A DNA stretch of 64,000 nt from an uncultured Gammaproteobacteria bacterium (GTDB taxonomy: Bacteria > Pseudomonadota > Gammaproteobacteria > GCA-002705445 > GCA-002716945). The notes beneath the pieces were generated by a model. That model was not told where the DNA came from, did not search any database, and worked only from the letters and a program-made list of their open reading frames with translations. Position 1 is the stretch's first letter. Each line of letters opens with the position of its first letter. The position numbers and the translations under genes were made by a program. The stretch is from contig CACPCG010000004.1 in the NCBI GenBank assembly GCA_902632305.1, positions 40,001 through 104,000 of the forward strand, written 5' to 3'. Below are positions 31,978-44,388 of the stretch, piece after piece.

Positions 31978-32448
31978 CTACCACCTGTAATGAGCAAATG
32001 CTTTGTTTGCTTCCGCCATTTTATGTACATCTTCTCTCTTTTTAACAGCAGAGCCTTTTCCTGCATAAGCGTCTAATAGTTCCGAAGCTAATTTGTTCTT
32101 CATCGACTTCTCATTTCGTTTTGATGCTGCCTCTAAGATCCATCTCATGGCTAACGAGAGCTTTCTTCTCGGGTTGACTTCAACAGGCACTTGATAGTTT
32201 GAACCTCCTACTCTTCTTGATTTCACCTCAACTGAAGGACTTACATTTTGAAGTGCTTTGTCCATCATAGCAAGGGGATCATCTTTATTGTTCTTTGCAA
32301 GTATCTCAAGTGCACTATAAATTATTTTCTCAGCAGTTCTCTTTTTTCCATCACTCATTATCATGTTTGTAAATCTTGTAACAGATGTACTATTGTAAAT
32401 AGGATCTGGCTGGAGTCGTTTTTTAGGAATAAGTCTTTTTCTTGGCAT
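31978..32448 (-). CDS. rpsG: 30S ribosomal protein S7
   Basis: Initiates assembly of the 30S head; in E. coli it also represses the str operon. [15 protein letters not shown] and [16 protein letters not shown] are conserved. 156 residues. Six bases separate it from fusA. Confidence 0.97.
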   Translation of the reverse strand: MPRKRLIPKKRLQPDPIYNSTSVTRFTNMIMSDGKKRTAEKIIYSALEILAKNNKDDPLAMMDKALQNVSPSVEVKSRRVGGSNYQVPVEVNPRRKLSLAMRWILEAASKRNEKSMKNKLASELLDAYAGKGSAVKKREDVHKMAEANKAFAHYRW

Positions 32449-32450
32449 TT

Positions 32451-32822
32451 TTATTTAGGTCTTTTGGTTCCGTATTTTGAGCGTCCTTGTTTTCTATTCT
32501 CCACACCCTGGGTATCTAAGCTACCTCTGACAATGTGGTATCGTACACCTGGTAAATCTTTCACTCTTCCTCCTCGAATTACAACTACTGAGTGTTCTTG
32601 AAGGTTGTGGCCTTCTCCACCAATGTATGATGTTACTTCTTGACCATTTGTGAGCTTTACTCTTGCAACTTTCCTTAATGCCGAGTTTGGCTTCTTTGGT
32701 GTAGTTGTGTATACACGCGTGCAAACACCCCTTTTTTGAGGGCATGAGTCTAGCGCTGGTACAGCTGTTTTGTATACCTTACTTCTTCTTGGTCTTCTGA
32801 CTAATTGATTTATAGTTGCCAT
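32451..32822 (-). CDS. rpsL: 30S ribosomal protein S12
   Basis: Decoding-centre protein. The [10 protein letters not shown] segment carries the wild-type lysine linked to streptomycin sensitivity, and [13 protein letters not shown] is the loop with the Asp that RimO modifies in E. coli. 123 residues. The 86 bases between it and rpoC are AT-rich and show no clear terminator, so transcription may run through. Confidence 0.97.
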   Translation of the reverse strand: MATINQLVRRPRRSKVYKTAVPALDSCPQKRGVCTRVYTTTPKKPNSALRKVARVKLTNGQEVTSYIGGEGHNLQEHSVVVIRGGRVKDLPGVRYHIVRGSLDTQGVENRKQGRSKYGTKRPK

Positions 32823-32908
32823 ATTTTATTTTTTCAAGAAAATTCTATTCGCACAGCATATAGCTGTCAAGGTTATATTGCAACAAAACTTTAACGAAGT
32901 ACGTCAAT

Positions 32909-35900
32909 TTATACAGTCTCAGATGGAGCGTCTTCCTCACTTTTTTGATCATTTTTAAGATCAGGAAGCGCTGTCATTTCCTCGGCCAATTCTTGTTCAA
33001 TAATTTTAGTTTTGTTGAGTTTAGCCTCATTTCTCTCAATAGAAAGGCTGGTGCCACATGGAATTAACCTTCCAACTACGACATTTTCTTTTAAACCTCT
33101 GAGAAAATCTTTTTTTCCGTTAACTGCAGCATCAGTGAGCACTCTTGTTGTTTCTTGGAATGATGCAGCTGATATAAATGAATTAGTAACCAGAGATGCT
33201 TTTGTAATTCCAAGAAGAACAGGTCTATAAGTTGGTGCTGGCGAATCAGGTTTCACAGCTTTTAAATTATCAATTATTTCAAGTACAGAGGTTTTCTCCA
33301 TTTGTTCTCCAGGAATAAGATCTGTGTCACCCGAAGTGACAATCTCAACTTTCTTGAGCATTTGTCTAAGTATAACCTCAATATGCTTGTCGTTGATTGA
33401 GACTCCTTGTAGACGATAGACGTCTTGCACCTCTTTAACAATATGTTCTGCTAGCTCTGTTACACCCCTATATCTTAGAATATCATGTGGATCTAACTCA
33501 CCCTCAGATATAACCTCACCTTGCTCAACATTTGCGCCCTCAAAGACATTTAGAAGTTTTGTCTTAGCTAACATTTGTACATGTTTTTCCTCACTACCCT
33601 CATCATTGATAAATGTAATTTCTAATCTCCTTTTGCCCTTGGTCTCCTTCCCAAATGAGACAACACCTGTTTTCTCTGCTAATTCAGCTTTATCTTTGGG
33701 TTGTCTCGCCTCGAAAAGATCGGCGACCCTTGGTAAACCTCCAGTTATATCTCTTGTACCTGATGTCTCTCTTGGTGTTCTTGCGATAGTATCGCCAACA
33801 CCAACTTTCATACCATCAGTTAACGTAACTCCGGATTTGGATGGAAGTATATAATGAGCAGGTAAACTTGAATTAGTGATATTTAGATCTTTTCCCTTTT
33901 CGTCCACTAAACTAACCATTGGTTTTAGATTCTTGTCATATGAGATACTCGATTGATCTTTAATTGTTATTGAAGAAATTCCAGTTATCTCGTCTGTAAC
34001 TTGTTCAGTGCTTACGCCTTCGACAAAATCGACGAATTTTACAATACCCGCAGTCTCCGTAATTATAGGAGTGGTGTATGGATCCCAAGTTACGGTTGTT
34101 TGTCCTAACTGAAGCGCCTCACCGTCTTGAATTGAGATTACTGCGCCATATGGAATTTTATATCTTTCTTTCTCTCTGCCACTTAAATCGGTAACACCTA
34201 ATTCCCCGGATCGTGAGACAACAACGTTATCTCCTTTTGTATTTTTGACAACTTTGAGATTATGGTATCTTGCAGTGCCGGATGATTTAACTTCTATACT
34301 GTTTGCAGCAACAGATCTTGATGCTGCACCGCCAATATGAAATGTTCTCATTGTTAATTGTGTTCCTGGCTCACCAATAGATTGTGCAGCTACGACTCCT
34401 ACGGATTCACCAACAGAAACACTCCTTCCTTTAGCGAGATCCCTACCATAACATTTTGCACATATTCCATGTCGTGTCTCACACGTAATGGCTGATCTGA
34501 CCCAAACCTCATCAATAGCATTCTGCTCAAGAAGGTCAACATTTTTCTCATCAAGCATTGTGCCTGATGGCAAAATGCTATTTGAATTTTTATCTTTTAG
34601 GTCATGTAATAAAGTTCTGCCAAGAACTCTCTCTCTTAGAGGTTCAACTATATCTCCTCCCTCAATAAGAGGCTTCATAAGAATCCCTTTTTCAGTAACA
34701 CAGTCCTCCTCAGTGACTACTAAATCTTGAGAGACGTCTACTAATCTCCTAGTTAAATATCCGGAGTTTGCTGTTTTAAGTGCAGTATCCGCGAGACCTT
34801 TCCTAGCACCATGAGTAGATATGAAATATTGCATCACATCTAAACCTTCTCTGAAATTTGCAGTAATCGGAGTTTCTATGATTGATCCGTCTGGTTTAGC
34901 CATTAAGCCTCTCATTCCGGAAAGTTGCCTGATTTGAGCGGCTGAACCCCTTGCTCCAGAATCGGCCATCATATAAATTGAATTAAAAGACTTATGCTCA
35001 ACATTTTTACCCGAAGAGAGTTTAGTTGACTCTGTGCCTAGCTGTTTCATCATGGCTTGTGAAACCTGGTCATTGGTATGAGACCAAATATCTACAACTT
35101 TATTATACCTCTCACCAGATGTTAAAAGTCCTGAATTGTATTGTTTTTCAATATCTTTCACCTCTTTCTCTGCACTAGATACCATTTTATTTTTCTGGTC
35201 AGGAATAACCATATCATTTACACCGATTGAGACACCAGCGATAGTAGAATATTTAAAACCTGTATACATTATTTGGTCTGCTAATAATACTGTAGCCTTT
35301 AAACCCGCGAGTCGATAAGAGGCATCAAATAATTCTGAAATTGCGCGCTTATCAAGATCTTTATTGATATAAGAAAAAGGGATTTGTTTCGGAAGCATCT
35401 CTGCAAGAATTGCTCTCCCAACAGTTGTATCAACTACTTTTACCTCTGTCTCAGCTGAATCCTCAGATTCTGTCTTTAATTCTATTCGAACTCTAATCAT
35501 TGCTTGAAGATCAATTACTTTCTCTTGGTAAGCTCTTAAAACCTCCTCGACATCACTAAAAATCATGCCATGACCTCTAGCATTAGGCTTTTCGCGGGAC
35601 ATATAATAAATTCCAAGGACAATATCCTGAGATGGAACAATGATAGGGCTTCCATTCGAAGGCGACAAGATGTTGTTGCTTGATAGCATTAGCACTCTAG
35701 TCTCAACTTGAGCCTCAATTGATAGAGGGACGTGAACAGCCATTTGGTCACCATCAAAATCCGCATTAAATGCAGCACATACTAAAGGATGAAGTTGTAT
35801 TGCCTTTCCTTCAATTAAAATTGGTTCGAATGCCTGTATCCCAAGACGATGCAATGTAGGTGCACGATTAAGTAAAACAGGATATTCTTTAATTATTTCA

Positions 35901-37138
35901 TCTAAGATATCCCATACCTCTTCACCCTCTTTTTCTACTACTTTTTTTGCTGCTTTGATTGTAGTTGTGATTCCTCTTAGATGAAGTTTTCCGAAAATGT
36001 GTGGTTTAAATAACTCCAATGCCATTTTCTTGGGAATACCGCATTGGTGTAATCGAAGTGTAGGACCAACTACAATTACAGACCTCCCTGAATAATCGAC
36101 TCTTTTTCCTAACAAGTTTTGTCTGAAGCGGCCACCTTTTCCTTTAATCATATCAGCAAGAGATTTGAGAGGCCTTTTGTTTGTTCCTGTTATTGCTCTA
36201 CCTCTTCTTCCATTATCAAGTAGGGCGTCTACAGACTCTTGAAGCATCCTTTTTTCATTTCTCACTATAATTTCTGGGGCTTTAAGTTCTAGTAATCTTT
36301 TCAATCTATTATTTCTATTTATAACACGTCTATATAAATCATTAAGATCTGATGTAGCAAATCTTCCACCTTCGAGTGGTACCAATGGTCTCAAATCAGG
36401 AGGTAAAACCGGAAGTACAGTTAGAATCATCCATTCCGGTCTGTTGCCTGATTTTAGAAATGATTCAATAAGTTTCAATCTTTTAACGTTACGTTTATTT
36501 TTGGCTTGTGATTTAGTGTTCGCAATTTCCTCTTTTAAGTCATTAAAAGTTTTCTCAAGCTCAATCTCTGATAGAAGTTCCATGATAGCCTCAGCTCCCA
36601 TTCCTACACGTACATCACTACCATACTCCTCGAGATTTTTCTGATAAAGCTCTTCTGATAACAACTGTCCTCTCTCAAGTGGAGTTATACCAGCATCAAT
36701 TACGATATATCTCTCAAAATATAAAACTTGCTCAATTTCTCTCAATGTCATATCTAGCATTAGACCTATTCTTGATGGGAGTGATCTTAAGTACCATATA
36801 TGAGCAACTGGTGAGGCAAGTTCAATATGACCCATTCTATCTCTTCTCACTTTAGACAATGTAACTTCAACGCCACATTTTTCACAAATAACGCCTCTAT
36901 GTTTAAGTCTCTTATACTTGCCACAGAGACACTCATAGTCTTTAATCGGCCCAAAAATTTTCGCGCAAAACAAACCATCTCTCTCTGGTTTGAAAGTTCT
37001 ATAATTAATTGTCTCAGGTTTTCTAACTTCGCCGTATGACCAAGATCTCATCAAATCAGGTGATGCGAGTGATATCTTAATATGATTGAAACTCTCATCT
37101 TTATGTGGTTTTTTAAAAAGATTTAACATATCTCTCAT
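32909..37138 (-). CDS. rpoC: RNA polymerase beta' subunit
   Basis: Catalytic-centre subunit of RNA polymerase. It shows the zinc-ribbon Cys set ([20 protein letters not shown]), the active-site NADFDGDQM with three Asp, the second Cys cluster ([16 protein letters not shown]) and the bridge-helix region [19 protein letters not shown]. 1409 residues (E. coli 1407). It starts three bases after rpoB. Confidence 0.98.
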   Translation of the reverse strand: MRDMLNLFKKPHKDESFNHIKISLASPDLMRSWSYGEVRKPETINYRTFKPERDGLFCAKIFGPIKDYECLCGKYKRLKHRGVICEKCGVEVTLSKVRRDRMGHIELASPVAHIWYLRSLPSRIGLMLDMTLREIEQVLYFERYIVIDAGITPLERGQLLSEELYQKNLEEYGSDVRVGMGAEAIMELLSEIELEKTFNDLKEEIANTKSQAKNKRNVKRLKLIESFLKSGNRPEWMILTVLPVLPPDLRPLVPLEGGRFATSDLNDLYRRVINRNNRLKRLLELKAPEIIVRNEKRMLQESVDALLDNGRRGRAITGTNKRPLKSLADMIKGKGGRFRQNLLGKRVDYSGRSVIVVGPTLRLHQCGIPKKMALELFKPHIFGKLHLRGITTTIKAAKKVVEKEGEEVWDILDEIIKEYPVLLNRAPTLHRLGIQAFEPILIEGKAIQLHPLVCAAFNADFDGDQMAVHVPLSIEAQVETRVLMLSSNNILSPSNGSPIIVPSQDIVLGIYYMSREKPNARGHGMIFSDVEEVLRAYQEKVIDLQAMIRVRIELKTESEDSAETEVKVVDTTVGRAILAEMLPKQIPFSYINKDLDKRAISELFDASYRLAGLKATVLLADQIMYTGFKYSTIAGVSIGVNDMVIPDQKNKMVSSAEKEVKDIEKQYNSGLLTSGERYNKVVDIWSHTNDQVSQAMMKQLGTESTKLSSGKNVEHKSFNSIYMMADSGARGSAAQIRQLSGMRGLMAKPDGSIIETPITANFREGLDVMQYFISTHGARKGLADTALKTANSGYLTRRLVDVSQDLVVTEEDCVTEKGILMKPLIEGGDIVEPLRERVLGRTLLHDLKDKNSNSILPSGTMLDEKNVDLLEQNAIDEVWVRSAITCETRHGICAKCYGRDLAKGRSVSVGESVGVVAAQSIGEPGTQLTMRTFHIGGAASRSVAANSIEVKSSGTARYHNLKVVKNTKGDNVVVSRSGELGVTDLSGREKERYKIPYGAVISIQDGEALQLGQTTVTWDPYTTPIITETAGIVKFVDFVEGVSTEQVTDEITGISSITIKDQSSISYDKNLKPMVSLVDEKGKDLNITNSSLPAHYILPSKSGVTLTDGMKVGVGDTIARTPRETSGTRDITGGLPRVADLFEARQPKDKAELAEKTGVVSFGKETKGKRRLEITFINDEGSEEKHVQMLAKTKLLNVFEGANVEQGEVISEGELDPHDILRYRGVTELAEHIVKEVQDVYRLQGVSINDKHIEVILRQMLKKVEIVTSGDTDLIPGEQMEKTSVLEIIDNLKAVKPDSPAPTYRPVLLGITKASLVTNSFISAASFQETTRVLTDAAVNGKKDFLRGLKENVVVGRLIPCGTSLSIERNEAKLNKTKIIEQELAEEMTALPDLKNDQKSEEDAPSETV

Positions 37139-37141
37139 AGC

Positions 37142-40100
37142 TTATACCTCGTTGTTGTCCTGATCTAAATCAATATTTATGCCCAAAGATCTAATCTCTT
37201 TCAAAAGTACGTTAAATGACTCAGGCACGTTGGGTTCTGTTGAATAAGAACCATCTACAATGTTTTTATATACTCTATTCCTTCCTGAAACGTCGTCAGA
37301 TTTAACAGTCAACATTTCTTGAAGAGTGTGAGACGCCCCATATGCCTGTAATGCCCAAACTTCCATTTCACCGAATCTCTGTCCGCCAAATTGAGCTTTT
37401 CCTCCAAGCGGTTGTTGAGTTACGAGACTATATGGGCCTGTGGACCTTGCATGCATTTTATCATCTACTAAGTGATTTAATTTGATCATGTACATGTAAC
37501 CAATTGTTACAGGTCTCTCAAACTTCTCTCCAGTTCTTCCATCAAATAAGGTTGCTTGTCCACTCTCAGGAAGTTCCGCAATTTTTAACATTGTTTTGAT
37601 TTCTACTTCGGAAGCCCCATCAAAAACTGGGGTTGCCATAGGCACGCCATCTCTGAGATTATTTGCTAGAACATCGATTTCTCCTTCACTTAAAGATTTT
37701 AAATCGTGTTTATCAAAACCTGGACAAGAGGAATATACATCATTTAAATACGTTCTTACTTTCTTTGAATTTTCTTGTTGATCTAACAAATTTCCTATCT
37801 TAAATCCAATGCCTCTTGCCGCCCAACCTAAATGAGTCTCTAAAACTTGGCCAACGTTCATTCTTGATGGGACACCAAGCGGGTTTAAGACTATATCCAC
37901 AGGTCTACCATCCTCAGTATGAGGCATGTCTTCAACTGGGACAATTTGTGAGATGACTCCCTTATTACCATGACGCCCAGCCATTTTATCGCCAGGTTGA
38001 AGTGTTCTCTTAACAGCGAGATATACTTTTACCTTTTTCTGAATTCCAGGTCCAAGATCATCATGTTGAGAAATCTTCTGAGTTATTGTCTCTAAATCTT
38101 CAGTGAATTTTTTATTCAACTCATCAAATTGTGTTTGCATCGATGCTAATGTTATGTTGCTTGATTCGGTTTTAAGAACAAACTTAAATAAATCTTCATT
38201 ACTGGTGTTCTCGAGAACTAATGAGGATAATTTTGACCCTACTTTAGCATTGGATGGCCCTTTCGCAATTTGCTTATTGAGAAGGAGCTTTCTTGTCCTG
38301 ACGAAAATATTTTCTTGGTTTATACGCAATTCATCTTCAAGATTTTTTCTAGCTTCTTGTATTGATGAATCCTGAATTTCTAACGCTCTCTTATCTTTAT
38401 CTATACCCTCTCTTGTAAATACTCGCACATCTATAACAGTGCCATCCATACCTGATGGCACTTTTAGAGAAGTGTCTTTAACATCTGATGCTTTCTCACC
38501 AAAAATAGCTCTAAGAAGCTTCTCTTCAGGTGTAAGCTGACTCTCCCCTTTCGGAGTTACCTTGCCAACAAGTATATCTCCTGATTTTACTTCTGCTCCA
38601 ACATAAACTATTCCTGATTCGTCCAATTTATTTAATAAATTTTCACTTACATTAGGTATGTCTGATGATATTTCTTCCGAGCCAAGTTTTGTATCTCTTG
38701 CTACACATTCTAATTCTTCGATATGTATTGATGTAAATCTATCTTCCTGTACAACACGTTCTGATACTAAAATAGAATCTTCGAAATTGTAGCCATGCCA
38801 TGGCATGAATGCAATAAGGAGGTTTTGACCAAGAGCTAACTCACCCAAATCTGTAGATGGACCATCAGCTATTACATCGCCTTGCTCAATTTTATCTCCA
38901 GTCATTACAAGTGGACGTTGATTAATACATGTGTTCTGGTTTGTTCTTGTATATTTTGTTAGAGGGTATATGTCTACACCTGTATCATTGGTTTTTGCCA
39001 CTTCACTATCATTTACGTTAACAATAATTCTTGAAGCATCAACGTAATCTACAACACCACCTCGCTTAACAGTCACAGAAGCACCTGAATCAATTGCAAC
39101 AGTTTTTTCAATACCAGTTCCAACAAGAGGTTTTTCTGGTTTAAGAATTGGTACAGCTTGTCGTTGCATGTTTGATCCCATCAGCGCTCTATTTGCATCA
39201 TCGTGTTCTAGGAATGGAATTAATGCCGCTGCTACAGATACAACTTGCTTAGGTGAAACATCCATCAATTCAACTTTATCTGGAGATGTGATTGAAAACT
39301 CGTTGTTGTGTCGACAAGAAATCAAATCGCCGACAATTTTTCCGCTCTTGTCTAGCTCCGTATTTGCTTGAGCAATGTAATATTTACTCTCCTCAATAGC
39401 TGAGAGCCATTTTATATCACCTTTAACTTTCCCATTTGAGACAATACGGTAGGGTGTTTCTAAGAAACCATAATCATTAGTCCGTGAATATGTAGCTAGT
39501 GAATTTATCAATCCAATGTTTGGTCCTTCAGGTGTCTCAATCGGGCAAACTCTACCATAATGAGTAGGGTGGACATCACGAACCTCGAATCCTGCTCTCT
39601 CTCTAGTTAAACCTCCCGGACCAAGTGCTGATATTCTTCTCTTATGTGTAATCTCGGCAAGTGGATTATTTTGATCCATAAATTGAGATAACTGACTTGT
39701 GCCGAAAAACTCTTTAAGTGTTGCTGTTATGGGTTTTGAATTAATTATATCTTTCGGTTGGAGCCTATCAGCTAACTCCATAGTGCTCATGCGCTCTTTA
39801 ACGGCTTTCTCAACTCTTACTAAACCTATTCGAAATATATTTTCGACCATTTCTCCGACACATTTCACTCTTCGATTCCCTAAATGATCGATGTCATCAA
39901 CAGTATCAAAACCGTTTCTAATATTCAGGAGAGTTTTTAAAACGGAAATTATATCGTCATTTGATAAAATTCCATTACCAGTCACATCTGTTCTGCCAAC
40001 TCTTGAGTTAAATTTCATCCTACCTACTGCCGACAAATCATATCTATCCTCAGATTGGAATAAATTGGTGAACAACTGAGACGCAGCCTCTTTTGTTGGT

Positions 40101-41239
40101 GGTTCACCCGGCCTCATCATTCTGTAAATTTCTATAAGCGCAGTATCTTGATCAGTTGTGGGATCAATATCAAGCGTGTTACAGATAAATGGGCCTCTGT
40201 CTAATTCATTTGTGTGAAGAATATCAAATGTTGCTATTTTTGAGTCAAGTATGTTAGTAACTAGTTCAGGTGAAATTTGTTGATTACATGAGAGTATAAT
40301 TTCTCCAGTTTTCTTATCTATAACATCTGAGGAAATTCTTTTACCCCATAAAAATTCTGACGGTACGCAATAACTCTTCATTTTAGATTTTTTTTGTAGC
40401 TCAATGTGTCTTGCAGTTATCCTTTTTCCTTTCTGAACAATTGTTTTCTTATTATGTTGAATATCAAACTGAGCAATACTGCCTTTAAGGTCAGAAAGAT
40501 TTTGAGTGATATAAAATTTTCCTTTTTCAATAGTAATTTTATTGCTCTCATAAAAAAGATTAATGATATCTTTTGTATTGTAGCCAAGAGCGCGAAGTAT
40601 TATGGTTGAAGCTATTTTTCTTCTTCTGTCAATTCTCGCGAAAACCACGTCTTTTTGGTCGAATTCAAAATCCAACCATGAGCCTCTATATGGAATTACT
40701 CTTGCAGAAAAAAGTAGCTTACCGGACGAGTGTGTCTTACCGCTATCATGATCAAAAAATACACCAGGAGATCTATGTAATTGTGAGACCACGACTCTCT
40801 CAGTACCATTGACAATAAAAGTCCCGTATTTTGTCATGATTGGCATGTCGCCAAGGAAAACTTCCTTATTCTCAAATATCTCGAGTTTACCTGCAGACTT
40901 GGGATCAATATTTACTGATAACTTCAAATCAACTTTCAATGGAACTGAGTAACTTTTTCCTGTAATCCTACACTCTTCTTCAGTAAACTCCTCTTTACCA
41001 AGCTTGCATCCCATGTATTCTAATTTACAATTGTTTGCATAATCATAGATAGGGAAAACAGATTCAAAAACACTATGTAACCCAGACTTAGATTTTTCTA
41101 TATTTCCTTTAGCGTCTAGACCAAGAAAATTATTGTACGATTCTAGTTGCAATTCAATAAGGTTTGGCATCTGGAGAGCGTCATTGAGCTTACCAAAATT
41201 TTTTCTTATTCTCTTTTTAGCAGTATAGGTATATTTCAT
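37142..41239 (-). CDS. rpoB: RNA polymerase beta subunit
   Basis: The rifampicin-binding subunit. The Rif region reads [29 protein letters not shown] in two blocks, matching the sensitive E. coli form. I start it at the ATG giving [17 protein letters not shown] (1365 residues; E. coli 1342), because the family begins there. Another ATG five codons upstream adds residues the family lacks. Confidence 0.98.
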   Translation of the reverse strand: MKYTYTAKKRIRKNFGKLNDALQMPNLIELQLESYNNFLGLDAKGNIEKSKSGLHSVFESVFPIYDYANNCKLEYMGCKLGKEEFTEEECRITGKSYSVPLKVDLKLSVNIDPKSAGKLEIFENKEVFLGDMPIMTKYGTFIVNGTERVVVSQLHRSPGVFFDHDSGKTHSSGKLLFSARVIPYRGSWLDFEFDQKDVVFARIDRRRKIASTIILRALGYNTKDIINLFYESNKITIEKGKFYITQNLSDLKGSIAQFDIQHNKKTIVQKGKRITARHIELQKKSKMKSYCVPSEFLWGKRISSDVIDKKTGEIILSCNQQISPELVTNILDSKIATFDILHTNELDRGPFICNTLDIDPTTDQDTALIEIYRMMRPGEPPTKEAASQLFTNLFQSEDRYDLSAVGRMKFNSRVGRTDVTGNGILSNDDIISVLKTLLNIRNGFDTVDDIDHLGNRRVKCVGEMVENIFRIGLVRVEKAVKERMSTMELADRLQPKDIINSKPITATLKEFFGTSQLSQFMDQNNPLAEITHKRRISALGPGGLTRERAGFEVRDVHPTHYGRVCPIETPEGPNIGLINSLATYSRTNDYGFLETPYRIVSNGKVKGDIKWLSAIEESKYYIAQANTELDKSGKIVGDLISCRHNNEFSITSPDKVELMDVSPKQVVSVAAALIPFLEHDDANRALMGSNMQRQAVPILKPEKPLVGTGIEKTVAIDSGASVTVKRGGVVDYVDASRIIVNVNDSEVAKTNDTGVDIYPLTKYTRTNQNTCINQRPLVMTGDKIEQGDVIADGPSTDLGELALGQNLLIAFMPWHGYNFEDSILVSERVVQEDRFTSIHIEELECVARDTKLGSEEISSDIPNVSENLLNKLDESGIVYVGAEVKSGDILVGKVTPKGESQLTPEEKLLRAIFGEKASDVKDTSLKVPSGMDGTVIDVRVFTREGIDKDKRALEIQDSSIQEARKNLEDELRINQENIFVRTRKLLLNKQIAKGPSNAKVGSKLSSLVLENTSNEDLFKFVLKTESSNITLASMQTQFDELNKKFTEDLETITQKISQHDDLGPGIQKKVKVYLAVKRTLQPGDKMAGRHGNKGVISQIVPVEDMPHTEDGRPVDIVLNPLGVPSRMNVGQVLETHLGWAARGIGFKIGNLLDQQENSKKVRTYLNDVYSSCPGFDKHDLKSLSEGEIDVLANNLRDGVPMATPVFDGASEVEIKTMLKIAELPESGQATLFDGRTGEKFERPVTIGYMYMIKLNHLVDDKMHARSTGPYSLVTQQPLGGKAQFGGQRFGEMEVWALQAYGASHTLQEMLTVKSDDVSGRNRVYKNIVDGSYSTEPNVPESFNVLLKEIRSLGINIDLDQDNNEV

Positions 41240-41262
41240 ATTGATTTTCCACATACACAGGT

Positions 41263-41283
41263 ATGCCTAACATAGTTAGACAC
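41263..41283 (-). promoter_or_regulatory. small hairpin in the rplL-rpoB spacer
   Basis: CTAAC and GTTAG (41267-41271 / 41275-41279) can form a tight five-base stem with a three-base loop, with an extra G-C pair outside. There is no T-run. E. coli has an attenuator and RNase III site in the same spacer, so a similar role is possible but unproven. Confidence 0.25.
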
Positions 41284-41305
41284 ACATATGTTGTTATTCC
41301 AAATT

Positions 41306-41689
41306 TTATTTAAGCTCAACAGTAGCGCCTGCTTCTTCAAGTTGTTTTTTAAACTCTTCTGCCTCTTCTTTTGCAACACCCTCTTTAAGAACACAAGGAG
41401 CTGCTTCTGTTTTTTCCTTTGCCTCTTTTAAACCTAAACCGGTGATTGACCTCACTGCTTTAATAACAGCGACTTTATTACTCCCAGCGCTTGCAAGTGA
41501 TAAATCAAATGCTGATTTCTCCTCAGCCGCACCGCCTGCATTATCGGAAGCCGCTGGAGCTGCTGCTGCTGGAGCTGCTGCTGCTGCTGTCACTCCAAAT
41601 TTCTCTTCCATTTCAGATATTAGCTCTACAATCTCCATTACTGTCATATTAGATATTGAGTCTAAAATTTCTTCTTTTGTTACTGCCAT
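41306..41689 (-). CDS. rplL: 50S ribosomal protein L7/L12
   Basis: Stalk protein that recruits translation GTPases. N-terminal dimerisation domain, an Ala-rich hinge (about residues 35-52), then the C-terminal domain with [24 protein letters not shown]. 127 residues (E. coli 121). Confidence 0.98.
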   Translation of the reverse strand: MAVTKEEILDSISNMTVMEIVELISEMEEKFGVTAAAAAPAAAAPAASDNAGGAAEEKSAFDLSLASAGSNKVAVIKAVRSITGLGLKEAKEKTEAAPCVLKEGVAKEEAEEFKKQLEEAGATVELK

Positions 41690-41708
41690 CTTGTACTCTC
41701 CTGTTTAA

Positions 41709-42230
41709 CTAATTCTTTGACTGCTTAACTGCCACTAAAGTTCTAACAAATTTTGTCGGAACTGCATTTACTGTAGCAAGGAACTTCTGTATCGGCGCTT
41801 GCATTACCGACATTAATTGAGAAATCGCCTGATCATACGTAGGTAGAGTCGCTAGTTTCTTTATCTCTACTAAGTCTAGCTCTTTTCCTTTATAAGCAAG
41901 TGATTTTAATTCGATATTTTCGTGTTCGTCGATAAACTTTTTGACTAATTTAGCAAAATCACCAGGACTTTCACTTGAAGTGGCCAGTATTTGTGGACCA
42001 GTAATTTTTTCTGCCAAACTTGAATAAGAAGAATCTTTTAAGGCCATTTTGAGCATATTATTTTTTACGATTTTGATGTATATGCCAGAATTCCTAGCTA
42101 TTTTTCGAAATTCACCTAATTCATTTGCGGTTAAACCTCTATAATCGGCAGTCAACAACGTGTCCGCTTCTGAGATAACACTAGACACCTCCTTAACTAA
42201 ATTTTTCTTGTCTTCGATGCTTAGTGGCAT
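41709..42230 (-). CDS. rplJ: 50S ribosomal protein L10
   Basis: Anchors L7/L12 dimers on the ribosome and in E. coli represses its own operon. TADYRGLTANELGEFRK and VKNNMLKMAL are conserved, and the C-terminal helix binds L12. 173 residues (E. coli 165). Confidence 0.96.
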   Translation of the reverse strand: MPLSIEDKKNLVKEVSSVISEADTLLTADYRGLTANELGEFRKIARNSGIYIKIVKNNMLKMALKDSSYSSLAEKITGPQILATSSESPGDFAKLVKKFIDEHENIELKSLAYKGKELDLVEIKKLATLPTYDQAISQLMSVMQAPIQKFLATVNAVPTKFVRTLVAVKQSKN

Positions 42231-42233
42231 AGA

Positions 42234-42935
42234 TTAACCTCTTTTCTCAACTGACGATAAGTCTACCCTAATTCCTGGCCCCATAGTAGTAGATATTGTT
42301 ATATTTTTCATATATTTTCCTTTTGCGCTTGCAGGCTTCGCTTTAACTAAGTCATCAATCAGCGCAATCGCATTTTCAACTAGTTTAGTTGAATCAAAGT
42401 CTTTTTTTCCAATAGGGGCATGAATAATACCTGCTTTATCAGTTTTATATCTTATCTGTCCCTTCTTAGCGTTTTCGACTGCATCTGAAACATTTTTAGT
42501 AACAGTTCCCTCTTTCGGGTTTGGCATTAGATTTTTTGGTCCCAATATTCTGCCTAATTGACCTAATAATTTCATACAATCTGGTGTTGCGATAACAATG
42601 TCTGCATCTAGATTTTTATCTTTTTTTACTTGTTCAATCAAATCCTCATATCCCACAATGTCTGCTCCAGCTTTCTTTGCGGAATTAGCCTCCGTACCAT
42701 CAGCAAAAACTGCTACTTTAGAAATTTTGCCGATACCATGAGGGAGCGATGAGGAACCTCTTACATTTTGATCTGATTTTTTTGGGTCAACTCCGAGGTT
42801 GATGCTAATGTCTACTGTCTCGTTGAACTTCAAATCCGGCAAAGATTTACATACTTCAACCGCTTCTTTGATGGTATGAACTTTTGTAGGCTCTACTTTA
42901 TCATTAATCATTTTTTGGCGTTTCGATGTTGGCAT
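42234..42935 (-). CDS. rplA: 50S ribosomal protein L1
   Basis: L1-stalk protein guiding exit of deacylated tRNA. Core: GRILGPKNLMPNPKEGTVT, and the C-terminal TTMGPGIRVDLSSV. 233 residues (E. coli 234). Confidence 0.97.
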   Translation of the reverse strand: MPTSKRQKMINDKVEPTKVHTIKEAVEVCKSLPDLKFNETVDISINLGVDPKKSDQNVRGSSSLPHGIGKISKVAVFADGTEANSAKKAGADIVGYEDLIEQVKKDKNLDADIVIATPDCMKLLGQLGRILGPKNLMPNPKEGTVTKNVSDAVENAKKGQIRYKTDKAGIIHAPIGKKDFDSTKLVENAIALIDDLVKAKPASAKGKYMKNITISTTMGPGIRVDLSSVEKRG

Positions 42936-42937
42936 TT

Positions 42938-43366
42938 TTACTCGACCTCTATTCCCATGCTTCTTGCTGTGCCCGCAATTATTTTGACTGCTTGTTCCAT
43001 ATCACTAGCATTTAAATCGCCCTCTTTTTGCTTAACAATTTCCTCTAGTTGCTTTTTTGTCACTTTTCCTACCTTGTTGCTCTGTGGTGTTGCGCTTCCC
43101 TTTTGAACGCCCGCAGCTTTTTTGATAAGTACGGATGCTGGCGTTGATTTTACAATGAAATCAAAAGAACGATCTTTGTACACATTTATAACAACAGGCA
43201 TGGCTAAACCTTTCTCCAAATCTTTTGTTTTATCATTAAATTGTTTACAGAAATCCTGAATGTTTAGTCCGTGTTGACCAAGAGCTGGACCAACTGGTGG
43301 CGCTGGATTAGCACTACCTGCAGGTACTTGAAGTTTGACTTGAGTTACTAGTTCCTTTGCGGCCAT
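42938..43366 (-). CDS. rplK: 50S ribosomal protein L11
   Basis: GTPase-centre protein, target of thiostrepton-type drugs. [23 protein letters not shown] starts it with the conserved proline-rich linker, and [11 protein letters not shown] closes it. 142 residues, as in E. coli. Confidence 0.97.
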   Translation of the reverse strand: MAAKELVTQVKLQVPAGSANPAPPVGPALGQHGLNIQDFCKQFNDKTKDLEKGLAMPVVINVYKDRSFDFIVKSTPASVLIKKAAGVQKGSATPQSNKVGKVTKKQLEEIVKQKEGDLNASDMEQAVKIIAGTARSMGIEVE

Positions 43367-43367
43367 T

Positions 43368-43895
43368 TTATCCTTTCTCCACTTGCGTTAATGCTAATTC
43401 TATTGGTGTTGGCTTGCCAAATACCAAGACCTTTACTGTAAGCCTATTTTTCTCAAAATCAACCTTTTCTACCTCTCCATTGAAATCATTGAATGGTCCG
43501 TCGGTGATTCTCACTATTTCGCCAGGCTCAAACATAACCTTTGGTCTTGGCTGGTCTGAATCCTGTTGCATCGACTGTATAAGACTTTCCGCTTCATTAT
43601 TGCCTAATGGTATTGGCTTATCACTTGTGCCGCCAACAAATCCAAGAACTTTAGGAGAATTTTTCACCAAATGCCAAGTATTATCATTCATATCCATTTT
43701 TATCATGACATACCCAGGAAAATACTTTCTCTCTGTGCGTTTTTTCTGACCTTCTTTTATCTCCAACACTTCCTCTGTCGGAACAAGTATGTCTCCAAAA
43801 GATGACTCTAGGCCCTCTCTTTTAATCATCTCTTCTAAAGTTTGTTTTACTTTATTTTCGTAACCTGAATATGCCTGTAATACATACCATTTCAT
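43368..43895 (-). CDS. nusG: transcription elongation/antitermination factor NusG
   Basis: Binds the RNA polymerase clamp by its NGN domain ([15 protein letters not shown]) and links to Rho or S10 by the KOW domain ([19 protein letters not shown]). 175 residues (E. coli 181). It lies two bases after secE. Confidence 0.97.
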   Translation of the reverse strand: MKWYVLQAYSGYENKVKQTLEEMIKREGLESSFGDILVPTEEVLEIKEGQKKRTERKYFPGYVMIKMDMNDNTWHLVKNSPKVLGFVGGTSDKPIPLGNNEAESLIQSMQQDSDQPRPKVMFEPGEIVRITDGPFNDFNGEVEKVDFEKNRLTVKVLVFGKPTPIELALTQVEKG

Positions 43896-43897
43896 AT

Positions 43898-44269
43898 CTA
43901 TCTAACTCCGTATAAAGTACCAACAGACCAAGCAAAAAGCATGTCTAATAACCATAAAATCAAACCTATGATAACCACTATAACTAAAACGCCTAGTGTT
44001 GTTTGAGTAGTTTCTTGTTTAGTTGGCCACGTAACTTTTTTTAATTCAATCTTTGATTCTGATACATAGTTGAACACTGTTTTACCAAAATCGGTCTGGT
44101 ACATTATTGACGAAGCAACAACAATTGATAATAAAATACCCAGAACTCTATAAAATAATCTAACCTCAGAAAAATAGTAAAACAAAATCACACCAGTAAC
44201 TAGAACTAGTAGCGAAACTACTAAAAGTAGTGAATTATTTTTACTCATTACAACTTTTGATTCAGACAT
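43898..44269 (-). CDS. secE: protein translocase subunit SecE
   Basis: Clamps SecY in the translocon. Three hydrophobic helices (about residues 12-34, 41-60 and 92-115) with the conserved KVTWPTKQET segment before the last one. The three-helix form of 123 residues is that of E. coli (127); most bacteria have only one helix. It follows tRNA-Trp and precedes nusG. Confidence 0.95.
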   Translation of the reverse strand: MSESKVVMSKNNSLLLVVSLLVLVTGVILFYYFSEVRLFYRVLGILLSIVVASSIMYQTDFGKTVFNYVSESKIELKKVTWPTKQETTQTTLGVLVIVVIIGLILWLLDMLFAWSVGTLYGVR

Positions 44270-44285
44270 GGCTTTTCCTAATCAT

Positions 44286-44358
44286 CAGGCCAGGAGGGAC
44301 TCGAACCCCCAACCTACGGTTTTGGAGACCGTCGCTCTACCAATTGAGCTACTAGCCT
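44286..44358 (-). tRNA. tRNA-Trp (CCA)
   Basis: Cloverleaf with acceptor stem AGGCTAG/CTGGCCT, anticodon CCA in the loop CTCCAAA and T-arm GGTTCGAGTCC. 73 bases with discriminator G, the Trp identity base. The 3' CCA is not encoded. It sits between tuf and secE. Confidence 0.95.
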
Positions 44359-44388
44359 ATCAATCTAATTAAATCAGATGATTGACTA